DNA of 64,000 nt from Setoptus koraiensis (taxonomy: Eukaryota > Arthropoda): NCBI GenBank assembly GCA_048013815.1, contig CM106585.1:7006001-7070000 (forward strand), given 5' to 3'. Positions 1 through 10,813 of this stretch are shown here, in pieces. A model generated the notes under the pieces. That model saw nothing but the letters and a program-made list of their open reading frames with translations, did not search any database and was not told the origin of the DNA. A program made the translations under genes and the position numbers. Within the stretch, counting starts at the first letter, position 1; every line of letters starts with the position of its first letter.

Positions 1-14
1 TTCTCTACGACAAA

Positions 15-380
15 CAAGTTATACTGATCATAACAGTATGAGAGCGCTTAATTTTTCAAGTTAATGATTTCAGGTGTATAGATAGTTTCCTTAGTAGTAT
101 CTCGTGGCAGACATCAGGAATTGATTAGACTTGTACAGACCATGTATGAATCTGTGCTAGCCGTCTCTAGGAAGTTTCATGGAAATATCCCGGTGAGAAC
201 AATTTCGAAAATGGATCATACTCATTTACCCTTTGTGCCCGAAGAGGCCCATAGCGCCATTACTAGAAACAGAAAATTGATTAAACTTGCATAGATTGTA
301 TATGGCACAGTGCTAGTTGTCTCTAGAGAGTTTCAAGAATTTATCCTGGTGAGAACAGTTCCGAAAATAGTTCATAATAT
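15..380 (-). mobile_element. HINE-like element, palindrome end (subfamily A1)
   Basis: A short palindrome (ATACTGAT...ACAGTAT) is followed by GAGCGCTTAATTTTT and then by A1 interior sequence (TGCTAG...TGTCTCTAG, ATCCTGGTGAGAACAG). The same interior recurs in inverted copies ending near 7851 and 9119 and in a forward copy at 16373. I see only this terminus; the matching other end is not identifiable. Confidence 0.6.
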
Positions 381-452
381 GGAGCCCCTGCGGGGCCTGC
401 ATGTTTAGTTTCATGATGATTGTCGCTGGGACCTAATCGCAACAACACCCAG
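360..452 (+). mobile_element. Family E element, right-terminal fragment
   Basis: A GC palindrome (GAGCCCCTGCGGGGCC) is followed by a degraded right terminus ending CTAATCGCAACAACACCC. This is the family E layout seen complete at 11702-12609. The left part is missing. The bases from 453 to about 549 hold an AT-rich stretch with no gene. Confidence 0.5.
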
Positions 453-549
453 TATTACTTGTCATCTACCACACATATATCAATTCATCGATTGCGAACC
501 TTAACAAGTTATCATATTCTTACCCGAATTTTCCAACGATACTCGTTCA

Positions 550-1345
550 CCCGAAAAACAAGTGATACTGATTCTACCAGTATCTCGAGCGCTTAATTTT
601 TTGGATGGACGAGTATCGTTGGAATATAGATGCGAGTATGTGACAACATGTCGGAGATAAACATCTATGCCTGTCGATCAGAGTAGCCGAAAAGATGACA
701 GAATAAATTCAAGTTCTCCAAATTTCTATCGCAGCATGATACACATGTCGATTGCTTGCGTACGGAATTTAGTAAGATTCTACTGGTCAGTACATCGTTG
801 TGTGAGCATCCAATGCTGGACCAGATGAATTATGGTGCATGTTGCGCTTGGGTCACACTAACACCATACCACAATATTGAATATTCACACGCGCCACAAA
901 TATTTACACATGTATTTATGGCCGCGCACTGGCCACTATTTTCATTGTGTTCACGTGCAACATCTATGATATACCCGTACGTATGTCATTGTACGTATGT
1001 GGCCTATGGACAAGAGGTCTCGGGTGAATGGCGTGCGCCAGGTATTTCAGGCCGCGGTTTTTGGTTGTGCGTTGCCAACGAACAACGGACTTTGGGTAGA
1101 AAGTTTGGATGTCACTGTTGCAAACGGCAGTTGCAACATGTTCATCTAAGGTGTCATTGGCGTGTCGTTTAGTTCAATGGGTGCAGGGCGTTTCAACTCA
1201 CAATTTAAGTGCGGATATCGTGTGAGGCCAGTTGTTTGCGATGGCCGATTTGGTCACACGATCGGGCCATCGCATAGTCAGTTTCGCCGCAATGAGTAAT
1301 CAAGTTAGACACACCAATCAGTCAATGGCGCACACTTTGTTACAG
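550..1345 (-). mobile_element. HINE-like element, palindrome end (subfamily A2)
   Basis: The terminus reads ACAAGTGATACTGATT...CAGTATCTCGAGCGC and continues into A2 interior sequence (GACGAGTATCGTTGGA, CAGAGTAGCCGAAAAG, TTGCTTGCGTAC). The same interior is found at 9354, 19732, 22022 and 28440 and inverted at 24486-24735. Open reading frames inside it resemble no family and are not called. Confidence 0.65.
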
Positions 1346-1510
1346 TGCATCAATTTCGAATTTCGAACTTCGAAATGTGACCATCGAACCTCGAATTGTC
1401 ACCAGCGAACTTCGAAATGTGACCATCGAACTCTGTACGAGCACCTGGAACTCGTATCGGAAATTCGAATTCTCAATTTCGAATTTTGAAGTTCGAAATG
1501 TGACCATCGA
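1345..1510. repeat. TTCGAA-rich array
   Basis: Closely spaced TTCGAA, TTCGAAATGTGACCATCGA and related words repeat with imperfect period. It lies inside an A2 HINE-like element. The next 200 bases carry two imperfect copies of a motif with ATTGTTAACGTTTAGATAC. Confidence 0.75.
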
Positions 1511-1724
1511 ACTCAGGCAAATCTCAATAGAGATAACGTTGTTAACGTTTAGATACTTTAACACAGAGAAAAATCAAAATTCGTCCAAGTCAAATTCCCA
1601 TAGAGATAACATTGTTAACGTTTGGATACTTTAACACAGGGACTGACGTGAAATTGGCAAAGTCAAATCTCTATAGGGATAGCATTGTTAACGTTTAGAT
1701 ACCGTGAATGGTTGAGCAAACCTC

Positions 1725-1988
1725 TTGGATGAAAAACTAAACCAAATTAGACGGCTGCAACAATTCCAAAGAACAAAATCCAACCAAAGAAGGAAAGCAA
1801 TGAGACAAATCAGGCGTGAGCTAATCAGGCTAAATAACAGGTTATCTTTGATGATGGAGAGGCGATGTCAGAAAAATAGCAAGGAACTCAAGCAAATGAA
1901 AGAAGACATTGAGAACCACCAACCTAGGATATCGCTGATGACTGAAGAAAGATTTGTTATGGTTGTAATAATTTGCAAGTTTTGTTAA
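1725..1988 (+). CDS. Small charged coiled-coil ORF, unknown
   Basis: The 87-codon frame is rich in Arg, Lys, Glu and Gln (residues 1-70 approximately) with heptad-like Leu and Met spacing, as in MDEKLNQIRRLQQFQR. That suggests a short coiled coil. The tail is hydrophobic and cysteine-ended. An AATAAA-like signal follows just after the stop, near 1990. I recognise no family. It sits inside repeats, so it may belong to a transposable element or be chance. No upstream splice or promoter evidence was found. Confidence 0.25.
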   Translation: MDEKLNQIRRLQQFQRTKSNQRRKAMRQIRRELIRLNNRLSLMMERRCQKNSKELKQMKEDIENHQPRISLMTEERFVMVVIICKFC

Positions 1989-2092
1989 AAATAAAGACAA
2001 ATTAAATGAATAACACAGTTTCTATCTGCTCTTCTATCTTTTCTAATCGTTTTAGTCTCTTTTTAACATCGCCCGGCACTCTCTATCGTTTC

Positions 2093-2137
2093 GCACACTT
2101 CGCACTGCGGGTTTGTGCGGGGTTGTGCGAAGTGTGC
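2093..2137. repeat. Perfect 13-bp inverted repeat
   Basis: GCACACTTCGCAC at 2093-2105 is matched by GTGCGAAGTGTGC at 2125-2137, with a 19-base G/T-rich loop. The bases from 2140 to 2500 hold repeat-derived sequence with the motif GTGCTAGGGAGGCGGAGTG, which recurs near 31600, and no gene. Confidence 0.8.
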
Positions 2138-2745
2138 CCGCACAGCCAGTCTAATTAAAACACAGGATCGAAAGTGTTAACAAGCTAAAGAGCCAACTAT
2201 CTACACACGAGACTAATAAATACCGATCTGTAAACAAGTAAAAGAGCCAGGTATCTACACATACCAGATTGTGAAGTCAACAATATATAAACATGCTGGA
2301 GGTCAGTCATCTACACACGAGACAGAGAAGCAACAACATGTGAACAAATTTTGAAGAGTTAGAATGTGATGATGACCACATACTCAGTACTGTGTACTGA
2401 GAAGGTGAAGTGGTTCTAAACTAGTGTGTAGCTTGCTGTGTGCTAGGGAGGCGGAGTGACTCAAAATTGTAGGGCTGTGTATAGATTCAGCCTCCATTAA
2501 GGATCCTCGGGAACCCTTCGTGATGGGTTGATGAGCGCTTCGGGTATCGGACTGCGCCCACTACCCTCCGCTCACATGACAGCAATCCAAGCACAGCTGC
2601 AGGCGGGAAGAGCGAACGAACCATTCAACAGAGAACAAGAAACAAGGGATTAATTGACCTAAACAGAAGTGGATACTGGGTGCAGCGCGCACGAGGCACA
2701 GGATGGGTCCGCTCATCGCAACCGCACAGGGCCCGGCCACACCCT

Positions 2746-3545
2746 TTTTAGCGCTTAATTTTAATTAAGCTGCTATTGGGATGGTTCTGGGCTCTACGTT
2801 TATTCACGTGACTATGTAATCCTATGGAGGTTCGACTTAGTCTAATTTGTGAGAATCCTGCTAGAAATTACACATATATTCCTATCCAGATTCGACTTGG
2901 TGTATTATCGCTTCACTCGAAAATATTTCGTATGCAATCCTATGAAGATTTGACTAGGTCTGATCTGTGAGGAGTTCGATGGTCACAATTCGAACTTCGA
3001 AATTCGAAATTGACAATTCGAATTTCTGATGATAGTCTCAGCTGCTCTGTCGGAGTTCGATGGTCAAAGTACGGTGGTCAGAGTTCGATGGTCACGATTC
3101 GAAGTTCGCTGGTGATAATTCGAAGTTCGATGGTCACATTTCGAACTTCGAAATTGAAAAATTCGAATTTCCGATTCTAGTTTCAGGTGCTTGTATAGAG
3201 TTCGATGGTCACAATTCGAACTTGGAAATTGAAAAATTCGAATTTCCGATTCTAGTTTCAGGTGCTTGTATAGAGTTCGATGGTCACGATTCGAAGTTCG
3301 GTGGTTACAATTCGAAGTTCGATGGTCACATTTCGAACTTCGAAATTGAAAATTCGAATTTCTGATGACAGTTCCATCTGCTCGTTCGATGTTCGGTGGT
3401 CAGTGTTCGATGGTCAATGTTCGATGGTCACATTTTGAAGTTCGGTGGTTAACAGGTTGTCATAAACTCCTTTGAATCGTTCAACAATACTTGTCCACAC
3501 GAAAAATTAAGCGCTCGAAATACTGATTTGATCAGTATTACTTGT
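2746..3545 (+). mobile_element. HINE-like element h1, complete
   Basis: The left end is TTTTTAGCGCTTAATTTTAA. The right end is AAAAATTAAGCGCTCG followed by the palindrome ATACTGATTTGATCAGTAT and ACTTGT. The two ends share AGCGCTTAATT in inverse orientation and only the right end has the palindrome. The body has a 3' TTCGAA array (2970-3455). The family E copy at 29880-29950 is a paralogous empty site, which supports both boundaries. Confidence 0.75.
2970..3455. repeat. TTCGAA-rich tandem array
   Basis: Several imperfect units of about 90-110 bp contain AGTTCGATGGTCACAATTCG, GAACTTCGAAATT and a spacer of the type TTTCTGATGATAGT. It is part of HINE-like copy h1. The open frame running through it is a by-product of the repeat and is not called as a gene. 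Confidence 0.85.
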
Positions 3546-3790
3546 TTGCGTTGAACAGCTATATCTAGGTAACCGAAAGTGGCAGAAGATTAATTTTGAT
3601 TTCATCGTGCTTCGCTAGGCGTCATCTATCCGATTATAAATTTTCGAAGCTCTATCTCAATCTTTTGGTAACTCCGGAACCGGAAGTTTCCTGGCTTCCG
3701 GTCTACTCATTCTATGATATGGGGCCCCTACGGGGCCCATGTGTGAAGTTTCATCGAAATCTGAGTGGGGACTCAATCGCAAGAACACCC

Positions 3791-4154
3791 CCAAGTTCTT
3801 CATCGAGATTGTCACCTATCCGAGAAAGAACTACCAACGGCAACGAACGAGCGAAATCGACCGACCGACCCGAAGCCGATAAATGGCAGCAGCCAAGGTG
3901 AGTAGACAAGCGGCTCGGTGGCGCATTAACCTTGATATTCTCCGTCGTGGCAGCTCACGTTGCCGTAACGACTTCCAAAGCACTCAAAAGAAACGTTGGC
4001 AGTTGCACGAATAGCTGGTTTTTCGTTGACGTCGATACCGTTTCGGCAAAACTTTCAACGTGAGCCGACCTTGAGAAAGTTTCAAACTTTTCAACAGTCT
4101 AGACACTTTTCACTCTTGTCTGTTGTTGGCGAGCACCCATGTCTCGGCACGCTG
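3791..4154. other. Non-repeat stretch without a supported gene
   Basis: This stretch between elements is GC-moderate. It contains ATGGCAGCAGCCAAG followed by GTGAGT near 3885-3905, which could be a tiny coding exon. No homologous exon is visible downstream, so no gene is called. Confidence 0.4.
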
Positions 4155-4972
4155 ACAAAGGACGACTTGCATTTAGTGTCTCCAGAATCAAACTGGTCTT
4201 ACACACATGAATATAGTATTTCCGTGATCGGAAGAGCCTCCTGATCACGAATATACCAATTGCATCATCCTTTAGTTCGACGTTTAGCCACTAGGCGGCG
4301 TTGCTGTTTTTCGCTTTGGGGGCCTCTGGAGCCCCAGTCTCTTGTCATAGAGACATGTTCTTGGTACTGTTGGATAGATCTTTGAAAGACGCATCTATAG
4401 AGGGTATAATTTCTCCCTATACTTGTATCGAAGTCCGGAAAAAAATCAAAAGAAAACTTTGGCCCCATTTTGTGGGGCTCCAGGAATGTCCGCCCAGGGA
4501 TTTGACAGCTCATAAAAATAGCCCTATAAGAGAGCTCCAAAATGATATATAATACAATAAGTCAAATCGAACGTCGATGACCAAAAATGAAAGAAACCAC
4601 ATACACATCCCCTCGAATTAGAGATACAAGGCAGATCGGGTGCTCTGTTGATTATGAGCCAAGCTCGATTTCCATAATAATTGACACGTGGGCCCTGAAT
4701 GGGCCCATGAAGACGTTCTTGATAGTCCAGAAGTGCGGAAAAGTTTACCTCTGGAGATGGGAAAAAACCCGAATTTCGGGCCTCAGAGAGGCCTCAAAAC
4801 ATTCATCTTTGCATATTTGTCTAGATATTCAAATCACTTTTGAAGTGGAGTGAAAATTCGCTCTCTGCGTCACCTTAATCGTTGGAAATTTACTGTTGGC
4901 TACGATGGGTACGCATACGCACTGCCTAAGATGTTGGGAGGCCCGAGACCCTAAATGCAAGTCGTCCTTTGT
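4155..4972. mobile_element. TIR element of about 0.8 kb, new family
   Basis: The 28-bp termini at 4155-4182 and 4945-4972 are inverted and match at 27 of 28 positions; the core of the terminus is ACAAAGGACGACTTGCATTT. Palindromic GGGGCCTCTGGAGCCCC-like blocks lie inside. I see no transposase and no clear target duplication. The terminus resembles neither family E nor the HINE-like copies. Confidence 0.65.
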
Positions 4973-5236
4973 GTTCGCCTCTCTCGGGCTAGCGCTGTTG
5001 CGTGAATCACGATCGATTGATGGGGTCCTGTCGCGGCTGGCGCCGACAAGCCGCTAAACGAGCTGAGCGATGGGCAATATTGTTGCCAACTTGTTCTGAG
5101 CTTACTTCACAATTGTCACTTTATTACCGGCGACCGTGCCGAGCCGACAGGTGGCGCCTCGCCAACGATGGTCCATATCGATTATGTAACATAATTATAA
5201 ATAACGCACACACACACACAAGCATGAGTGTTAGTA

Positions 5237-5244
5237 CGAATTAG
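5237..5244. repeat. Target-site duplication of element E1
   Basis: CGAATTAG occurs immediately before the left end of E1 and again at 8370-8377 immediately after its right end. An exact 8-bp match across 3.1 kb pairs the two termini. Confidence 0.85.
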
Positions 5245-5647
5245 GGGTGTTGTAGCGAATAGCGACCCAGTCAGATTTCGATGAAACTTTACACATCGGG
5301 CCCGTGGGGCCCCCTGGCAACAGTTTGAGTGGTCCGAAAGTGCGGAAACTTCCGGTTCCGGTTTTACAAAAACATTGAGATACAGATTTGAAACTCACTA
5401 GATAACTGAAACTGTGCATGCGGAATACGATCATGTCTATTTCAAGTCTGTACGACTTCCGGTTCACGAGATATTTGGTTAAAACTGCTGAGAGGGCGTT
5501 GACGGACAGAACTACCGCCGCCTGACTAGAATCGTGCGCTCAGAATGCCTACAGCAATATATCACAAAACATCAATCTGGCACACGCTAGCGCTTAATAA
5601 TCAGCTATATGTTTGCTTGATCTAAAGATCATTATCTTTTCTTTTCG

Positions 5648-6345
5648 GCCGCGGCCCGCCCGCCCGGCCCCGGCGGGCCGGTGAAAAAGAATAAGAAGAG
5701 AAAAAAGAAAAGAAAGGATTATAAAAAATAAATAAAATGAAATTAGAGATAAAAGAAAAAAATGAAAATATAATGATATAAAAAATAAAGAATCGAAATA
5801 AAAAAATACGATAAATTAAAAGATTAAAATATAAAAAATATTAATTAAAAATAATCGTAAAATATAAAATATATATATATTTAAATAGATATTAAAATAA
5901 ATTATAGAAATACAATAATATATAATTACAAATTTTCAATATCAAACACATACAAAACATATAAGAGAATCCCAGCCTAAACATACACATATCGCAAACC
6001 CACACGCAATCCAAACACAAATCACTCCAACACACCAAATCACTCCAACAACACATCTACAACATCAAACACACGATCACAAAACAAGAACACCCACCAC
6101 CCACAACCCATTTCATCTCCAACACAAACACCAAATCATCGTACAGAACAAACGAACAACAACACCACTCAACACCCACACGAAACACACCCCACCACCC
6201 ACAACCTAAACAAACACACTGTATATACATACCATAATCACTGCACCACAGACCACTACAGTAACCTTCACCAAAACGAAACGCAAAAACATCCGCAGAC
6301 GATACAAACGACCGTAACTGCCCCAGAACCACCTACACCTAACTG
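5648..6345. other. Compositionally extreme tract (GC spike, A-rich, then A+C-rich)
   Basis: At 5648-5684 the sequence is almost pure G+C (GGCCGCGGCCCGCCC). From about 5690 to 5945 it is A-rich with few C. From about 5945 to 6345 the plus strand is nearly all A and C with very few G. Open frames on the minus strand here are by-products of that bias and are not genes. Confidence 0.8.
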
Positions 6346-6385
6346 AATCACTCTGCTCATCTCCAGATTTCCTGTACACCACCAT

Positions 6386-7345
6386 TTGTGCAAGTATGAT
6401 CAGCCATCAATCAGCCGTTTTTGAGACAGAGAGAAATTGCGGATGACGGATGTCATGTGAATATTGTGATTTCTGAACATGTTCCCACCTATCCGTTTTG
6501 ATTATACTGCGTGAATGTGTTGTGCATGTAGCTCGCAACATTTTGTGCAAGTATGATCAGGAATCAATTTGTCGTTTTCGAGACAGAAAGAAATTTTGGC
6601 TGACGGATGTCATGTGAATATCGTGATTTCTGAACATGTTCCCACCTATCCGTTTTGATTATACTGCGTGAATGTGTTGTGCATGTTGCTCGCAACATCA
6701 TGTGCAAGTATGATCAGAAATCAATTGGTCGTTTTCGAGACATAAAGAAATTTCGGCTGACGGATGTCATGTGAATATCGTGATATTTGAACATGTTCCC
6801 AACTATCCGTTTTGATGATACTCTGTGTGTGTGTTGTGCATGTTGCTCGCAACATTTTGTGCAAGTATGATCAGGAATCAATTTGTCGTTTTCGAGACAG
6901 AAAGAAATTTTGGCTGACGGATGTCATGTGAATATCGTGATTTCTGAACATGTTCCCACCTATCCGTTTTGATTATACTGCGTGAATGTGTTGTGCATGT
7001 TGCTCGCAACATTATGTGCAAGTATGATCAGGGATCAATTGGTCGTTTTCGAGACAGAAAGAAATTTCGGATGACGGATGTCATGTATAGTCATCGATTT
7101 CTGAACATGTTCCCACCTATCCGTTCTGATGATACTGCGTGTGTGTGTTGTGCATGTTGCTCGCTACATTCTGTGCAAGTATGATCAGGGATCAATTGGT
7201 CGTTTTCGAGACAGAAAGAAATTTTGGCTGACGGATGTCATGTGAATATCGTGATATTTGAACATGTTCCCACCTATCCGTTTTGATGATACTGCGTGTA
7301 TGTGTTGTGCATGTTGCTCGAAACATTTTGTGCAAGTATTACATT
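6386..7345 (+). repeat. Satellite array, about 157-bp unit, six copies
   Basis: TGTGCAAGTATGATCAG recurs near 6386, 6543, 6701, 6855, 7013 and 7171, and a cut copy follows near 7330. Units share GGATGTCATGTGAATATCGT and ATGTTCCCACCTATCCGTTT. Two inverted units lie at about 16790-17060. Frames through the array are not genes. Confidence 0.9.
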
Positions 7346-7640
7346 ATGTGCGATTTTCGAAACTGTTCTCACCAGGATAAATTCTCGAAACTTTCTAGAG
7401 ACAGCAAGCACTGTGCCATACACGATCTTTGCAAGTTTTATCGATTTTCTGTTTCAAGTATTGGCGCTATAGGCCATATTGTGGCACATGTGTCTCTACA
7501 TTATGTGCGATTTTCGAAACTGTTCTCACCAGGATAAATTCTCGAAACTTTCTAGAGACAGCAAGCACTGTGCCATACACGATCTTTGCAAGTTTTATCG
7601 ATTTTCTGTTTCAAGTATTGGCGCTATAGGCAATTCTGGA
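7345..7640 (+). repeat. Tandem repeat, about 151-bp unit, two copies
   Basis: ACATTATGTGCGATTTTCGA begins units near 7347 and 7498. Each contains CTGTTCTCACCAGGATAAAT and ATTGGCGCTATAGGC. This is the A1 HINE interior amplified in tandem; single or degenerate copies lie at 8880, 16450 and 17060. Confidence 0.8.
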
Positions 7641-7899
7641 TCATGTTAGCTCATTCAATACATGTGATTTCTGATCACATGTGCCCATACATTATGTGCA
7701 ATTTTCTAAACTGTTCTCACCAGGATAAATTCTTGAAAAACTTTCTAGAGACAGCTAGCACTTATCATTTCTTAATAAACTGTCCAAACCTTTAAAATTG
7801 TTCACTGGAAAAATTAAGCGCTCTTATACTGGTATAATCAGTATAACTTGTTCTGTGCCAAAAACATGTCTCCAGTTCGTTCTTTCACCTTCATTCCTG

Positions 7900-8075
7900 T
7901 GTGGATTGCAGTCACCTGAGCGGAGGGTAGAGGGCGCAGCCCGATACCCGAAGCGCTCATCAACCCTACCCGAAGGGTTCCCGTCGCACGCAGTCGTCGC
8001 GTGAGCGACGACGGAGATGTGACGGCCTCCAGAATACGAGGCCGCAGGCCGAGTTTTCAGACCCATCGCATGTTC
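7900..8075 (-). other. Family E structured core, reverse copy
   Basis: On the minus strand this carries the hairpins GGCC-TGC-GGCC, GTCGTCGC-TCAC-GCGACGAC, ACCC-TTC-GGGT and GGGC-TGC-GCCC, and the pair GGGTAG/CTACCC. It ends in CTGCAATCCA-like sequence. The frames open on both strands reflect this GC-rich hairpin sequence. Confidence 0.7.
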
Positions 8076-8377
8076 ATCCCCGAGCGCAGCGAAGCAATAA
8101 TTCGGTCACTTCCGGTCTTCAAACCCTTGTAATATCTCTATTTCTAGACAACCGGAAGTTGCAGAGAGCTGAATATTATTTCATCGTGTTCAGCGTAGCT
8201 TGAAACGTCTCTCTGGTGAATTTCGGAGCTCTATCTTTAACTTTATGTAAAACCGGAACCGGAAGTTTCCGCACTTTCGGACCAACTTTTCCGGTCTATT
8301 GGGGTCAAGAAGTACCCGTACCGGAAGTTTCACCAAAATCGGGGCGGGTCGCTATTCGCTACAACAACCCGAATTAG

Positions 8378-9119
8378 ACGAGTCATCCTGTTGGCCGAAT
8401 GTTTGAATTGATGAGCGGGCTTCGCATGAACAGAGTTTATAAATACCCGTGTTTACTCCCCCGCTATCACACAGTACAGTACAGTTATGTTCCAGTGTGT
8501 AGGCTGAAATGTGCTTGGGAGGTGGGAGGTACACTCAAGCTTGAGATTCGAAAGTTCGTCCACCTCCCAAACACACATTTACTAGGGAGGTGGATTGAAT
8601 TTTGAGTCTCGGGCTCATGTCTAATTAGGAGGTGGACCGAAGCTATAACGAGATAGGTTTAGCTACTCAAAATAGCGTGGGGCGACTCATGCTTGGGAGG
8701 TGGACTAGCTTGAGCTTAAACAATAAGTTCACCTCCTGGGCATGCAACGACCTACATACAAGTTTGGACCTCGAAGGTTCGTCCACCTCCCATACACACA
8801 TCTCAGGGAGGTGGATTGAATTCTAAGTCTCGGGCTCATGCAGAGGTTAATGTATTGCGAGGAGGTGGATCGATGCTATACACGATCTGTGCAAGTCTAA
8901 TCAATTTTCTGTTTCTAGTATTGGCGCTATAGGCCATTTTGTGGCACGGGTCCTTCCACAGTATGTGCAATTTTCGAAACTGTTCTCACCAGGATAAATT
9001 CTTGAAACTTTCTAGAGACAGCTAGCACTTTTCACTTCTCAATAAACTGTCCAAACCTCTAAGATTGTTCACTGGAAAAATTAAGCGCTCTTATACTGGT
9101 ATAATCAGTATAACTTGTC
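8378..9119 (+). mobile_element. HINE-like right end with GGAGGTGGA inverted motifs
   Basis: Between 8515 and 8875 GGGAGGTGGA and its inverse TCCACCTCC occur repeatedly and could fold into many short stems. From 8880 the A1 interior follows and ends in the inverted palindrome terminus at 9119. The left end of the element is not identifiable. The same motif block recurs at 17270-17350 and 27290-27600. Confidence 0.6.
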
Positions 9120-9125
9120 TGTTTC

Positions 9126-9353
9126 GGTTGTTGTAGCGATTAGGTCCCCACTCAGATCTTGATGAAACTTCCGATGTAAGTCTACCTTGACCCCAATAGA
9201 ATGGAAAAAGTAGTCCGGAAGTGCGGAAACTTCCGGTTCCGGTTTTACATTAAATTAGAGCTAGAGCTCTAAAATTCACCAGAGAGAGATTTTAGGTTAC
9301 GCTCAACACGATGACATGATACCCATCACATTGTGGAGACAGAATTACACGCT
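9126..9353 (+). mobile_element. Family E element, left-terminal fragment
   Basis: It starts GGTTGTTGTAGCGATTAGGT and has GCGGAAACTTCCGGTTCCGG. It is cut by the HINE-like end beginning at about 9354, and no right half is visible before the gap. Confidence 0.65.
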
Positions 9354-10140
9354 AGCAAGTGACCCTGATTCAATCAGTATCTCGAGCGCTTAATTTTTTG
9401 GATAGATGAGTATCGTTGGAATGTGGATGCGAGCATGTGACACCATGTTGGAGATACCCATCTAAGCCTGTCAGATCAGAGTAGCCGAAAAGATGACAGA
9501 ATTAATCCTAGTTCTTCAAATTGCTATTGCAGCATGATAAACATGTTGATTGCTTGCGTACGAAACATAGTAAGTTTCTAATGGTCAGTTTCGCCACAAG
9601 GAGTAAGTTAGTTGGACACACCAATCAGTCAATGGCGCACACTTTGTTATAGTGCATCGATTTCGAATTTCGAAGATCGAGTTTTGACCATCGAACTTCT
9701 ACCATCGAACTAAGAACACCGACCAAGGAACTCCGAACGAGCAGCAGTAACTCTTATCAGGAATTCGAATTTTCGAATTTCGAAGTTCGAACTCTGACCA
9801 TCGAACGAGCAGCTGAAACTCTCATCAGAAATTCGAATTTCCAATTTCCAATTTCGAAGTTCGAATTGTGACCATCGAACTCCGACCACCGATCTCTGAC
9901 CATCGATCATCGAACGAGCAGCTGAAACTATCACCAAAAATTAGAATTTCCAATTTCGAATTGTGACCATCGAACTCTGACCATCGATCATCGAACGAGC
10001 AGATGGAACTATCATAGGGAATTCGAATTTTCAATTTTCGAATTTCGGAGTTCCAAATGTGACAATCGAACTTCGAATTGTAACCGTCGAACTCTGTACA
10101 AGCACCTGGAACTCGTATCGGAATTTTCATGATGACCCCA
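9354..10140 (-). mobile_element. HINE-like A2 end with TTCGAA array
   Basis: The palindrome terminus (CTGATTCAATCAGTATCTCG, then AGCGCTTAATTTTTTGG) leads into A2 interior and a TTCGAA array at about 9655-10115. The element runs toward the assembly gap, so its other end is not seen. Confidence 0.65.
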
Positions 10141-10245
10141 CAACTCCACCACAATTATCGCAACGCGCTAAGGATTCAAAGGAAGGTTCTATCGGCGAAG
10201 AGCATTAGCAATGTTAGGAAAATCATTGATTGTGGTACGGTTCCT

Positions 10246-10745
10246 NNNNNNNNNNNNNNNNNNNNNNNNNNNNNNNNNNNNNNNNNNNNNNNNNNNNNNN
10301 NNNNNNNNNNNNNNNNNNNNNNNNNNNNNNNNNNNNNNNNNNNNNNNNNNNNNNNNNNNNNNNNNNNNNNNNNNNNNNNNNNNNNNNNNNNNNNNNNNNN
10401 NNNNNNNNNNNNNNNNNNNNNNNNNNNNNNNNNNNNNNNNNNNNNNNNNNNNNNNNNNNNNNNNNNNNNNNNNNNNNNNNNNNNNNNNNNNNNNNNNNNN
10501 NNNNNNNNNNNNNNNNNNNNNNNNNNNNNNNNNNNNNNNNNNNNNNNNNNNNNNNNNNNNNNNNNNNNNNNNNNNNNNNNNNNNNNNNNNNNNNNNNNNN
10601 NNNNNNNNNNNNNNNNNNNNNNNNNNNNNNNNNNNNNNNNNNNNNNNNNNNNNNNNNNNNNNNNNNNNNNNNNNNNNNNNNNNNNNNNNNNNNNNNNNNN
10701 NNNNNNNNNNNNNNNNNNNNNNNNNNNNNNNNNNNNNNNNNNNNN
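10246..10745. other. Assembly gap, 500 N
   Basis: Exactly 500 N bases, which is a conventional placeholder length. True distance and content are unknown. Reading frames drawn across it are meaningless. Confidence 0.99.
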
Positions 10746-10813
10746 ATGGTCTAGTCGTCTAAGAACACAAGATGTCCGTTCGTGTGATTTGGTTATGTCT
10801 CTGGTTTGTTCTG

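Larger units (their letters stand above)
2505..3790 (+). mobile_element. Family E element, left-truncated, interrupted by a HINE-like copy
   Basis: Its core fragment (2505-2600, with GATGAGCGCTTCGGGTATCGG) and middle (2600-2745) are separated from its right end (3546-3790) by a HINE-like insertion. The right end has CCGGAACCGGAAGTTTCC, the GGGGCCCCTACGGGGCCC palindrome and the terminal ATCGCAAGAACACCC. The related copy at 29655-30173 gives the uninterrupted arrangement. Confidence 0.7.
5588..7851 (+). mobile_element. HINE-like element nested in E1, satellite-bearing
   Basis: The right end is GAAAAATTAAGCGCTCTTAT followed by ACTGGTATAATCAGTAT and AACTTGT. The left boundary is less certain: a degraded AGCGCTTAAT lies near 5588. 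The interior holds a GC-rich spike, an A-rich tract, an A/C-only tract and two tandem arrays. Confidence 0.6.
5245..8369. mobile_element. Family E element E1 with nested HINE-like insertion
   Basis: The left terminus is GGGTGTTGTAGCGAATAGCG and the right terminus is the inverse, ending TTCGCTACAACAACC. The left half (5245 to about 5587) has GCGGAAACTTCCGGTTCCGG. The right half (7852-8369) carries the structured core in reverse orientation and CCGGAACCGGAAGTTTCC. The middle is a HINE-like insertion with satellites. The exact 8-bp flanking repeat supports the pairing. No transposase is visible. Confidence 0.8.

Noticed and set aside
1232-3365. Frames in TTCGAA arrays as proteins
   Set aside because: They arise from the repeat on both strands and shift with unit length.
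3880-3910. Tiny coding exon MAAAK followed by GTGAGT
   Set aside because: No downstream exon or frame continues it.
6386-7345. CRISPR-like array
   Set aside because: Units are adjacent 157-bp satellites without unique spacers, in animal DNA.
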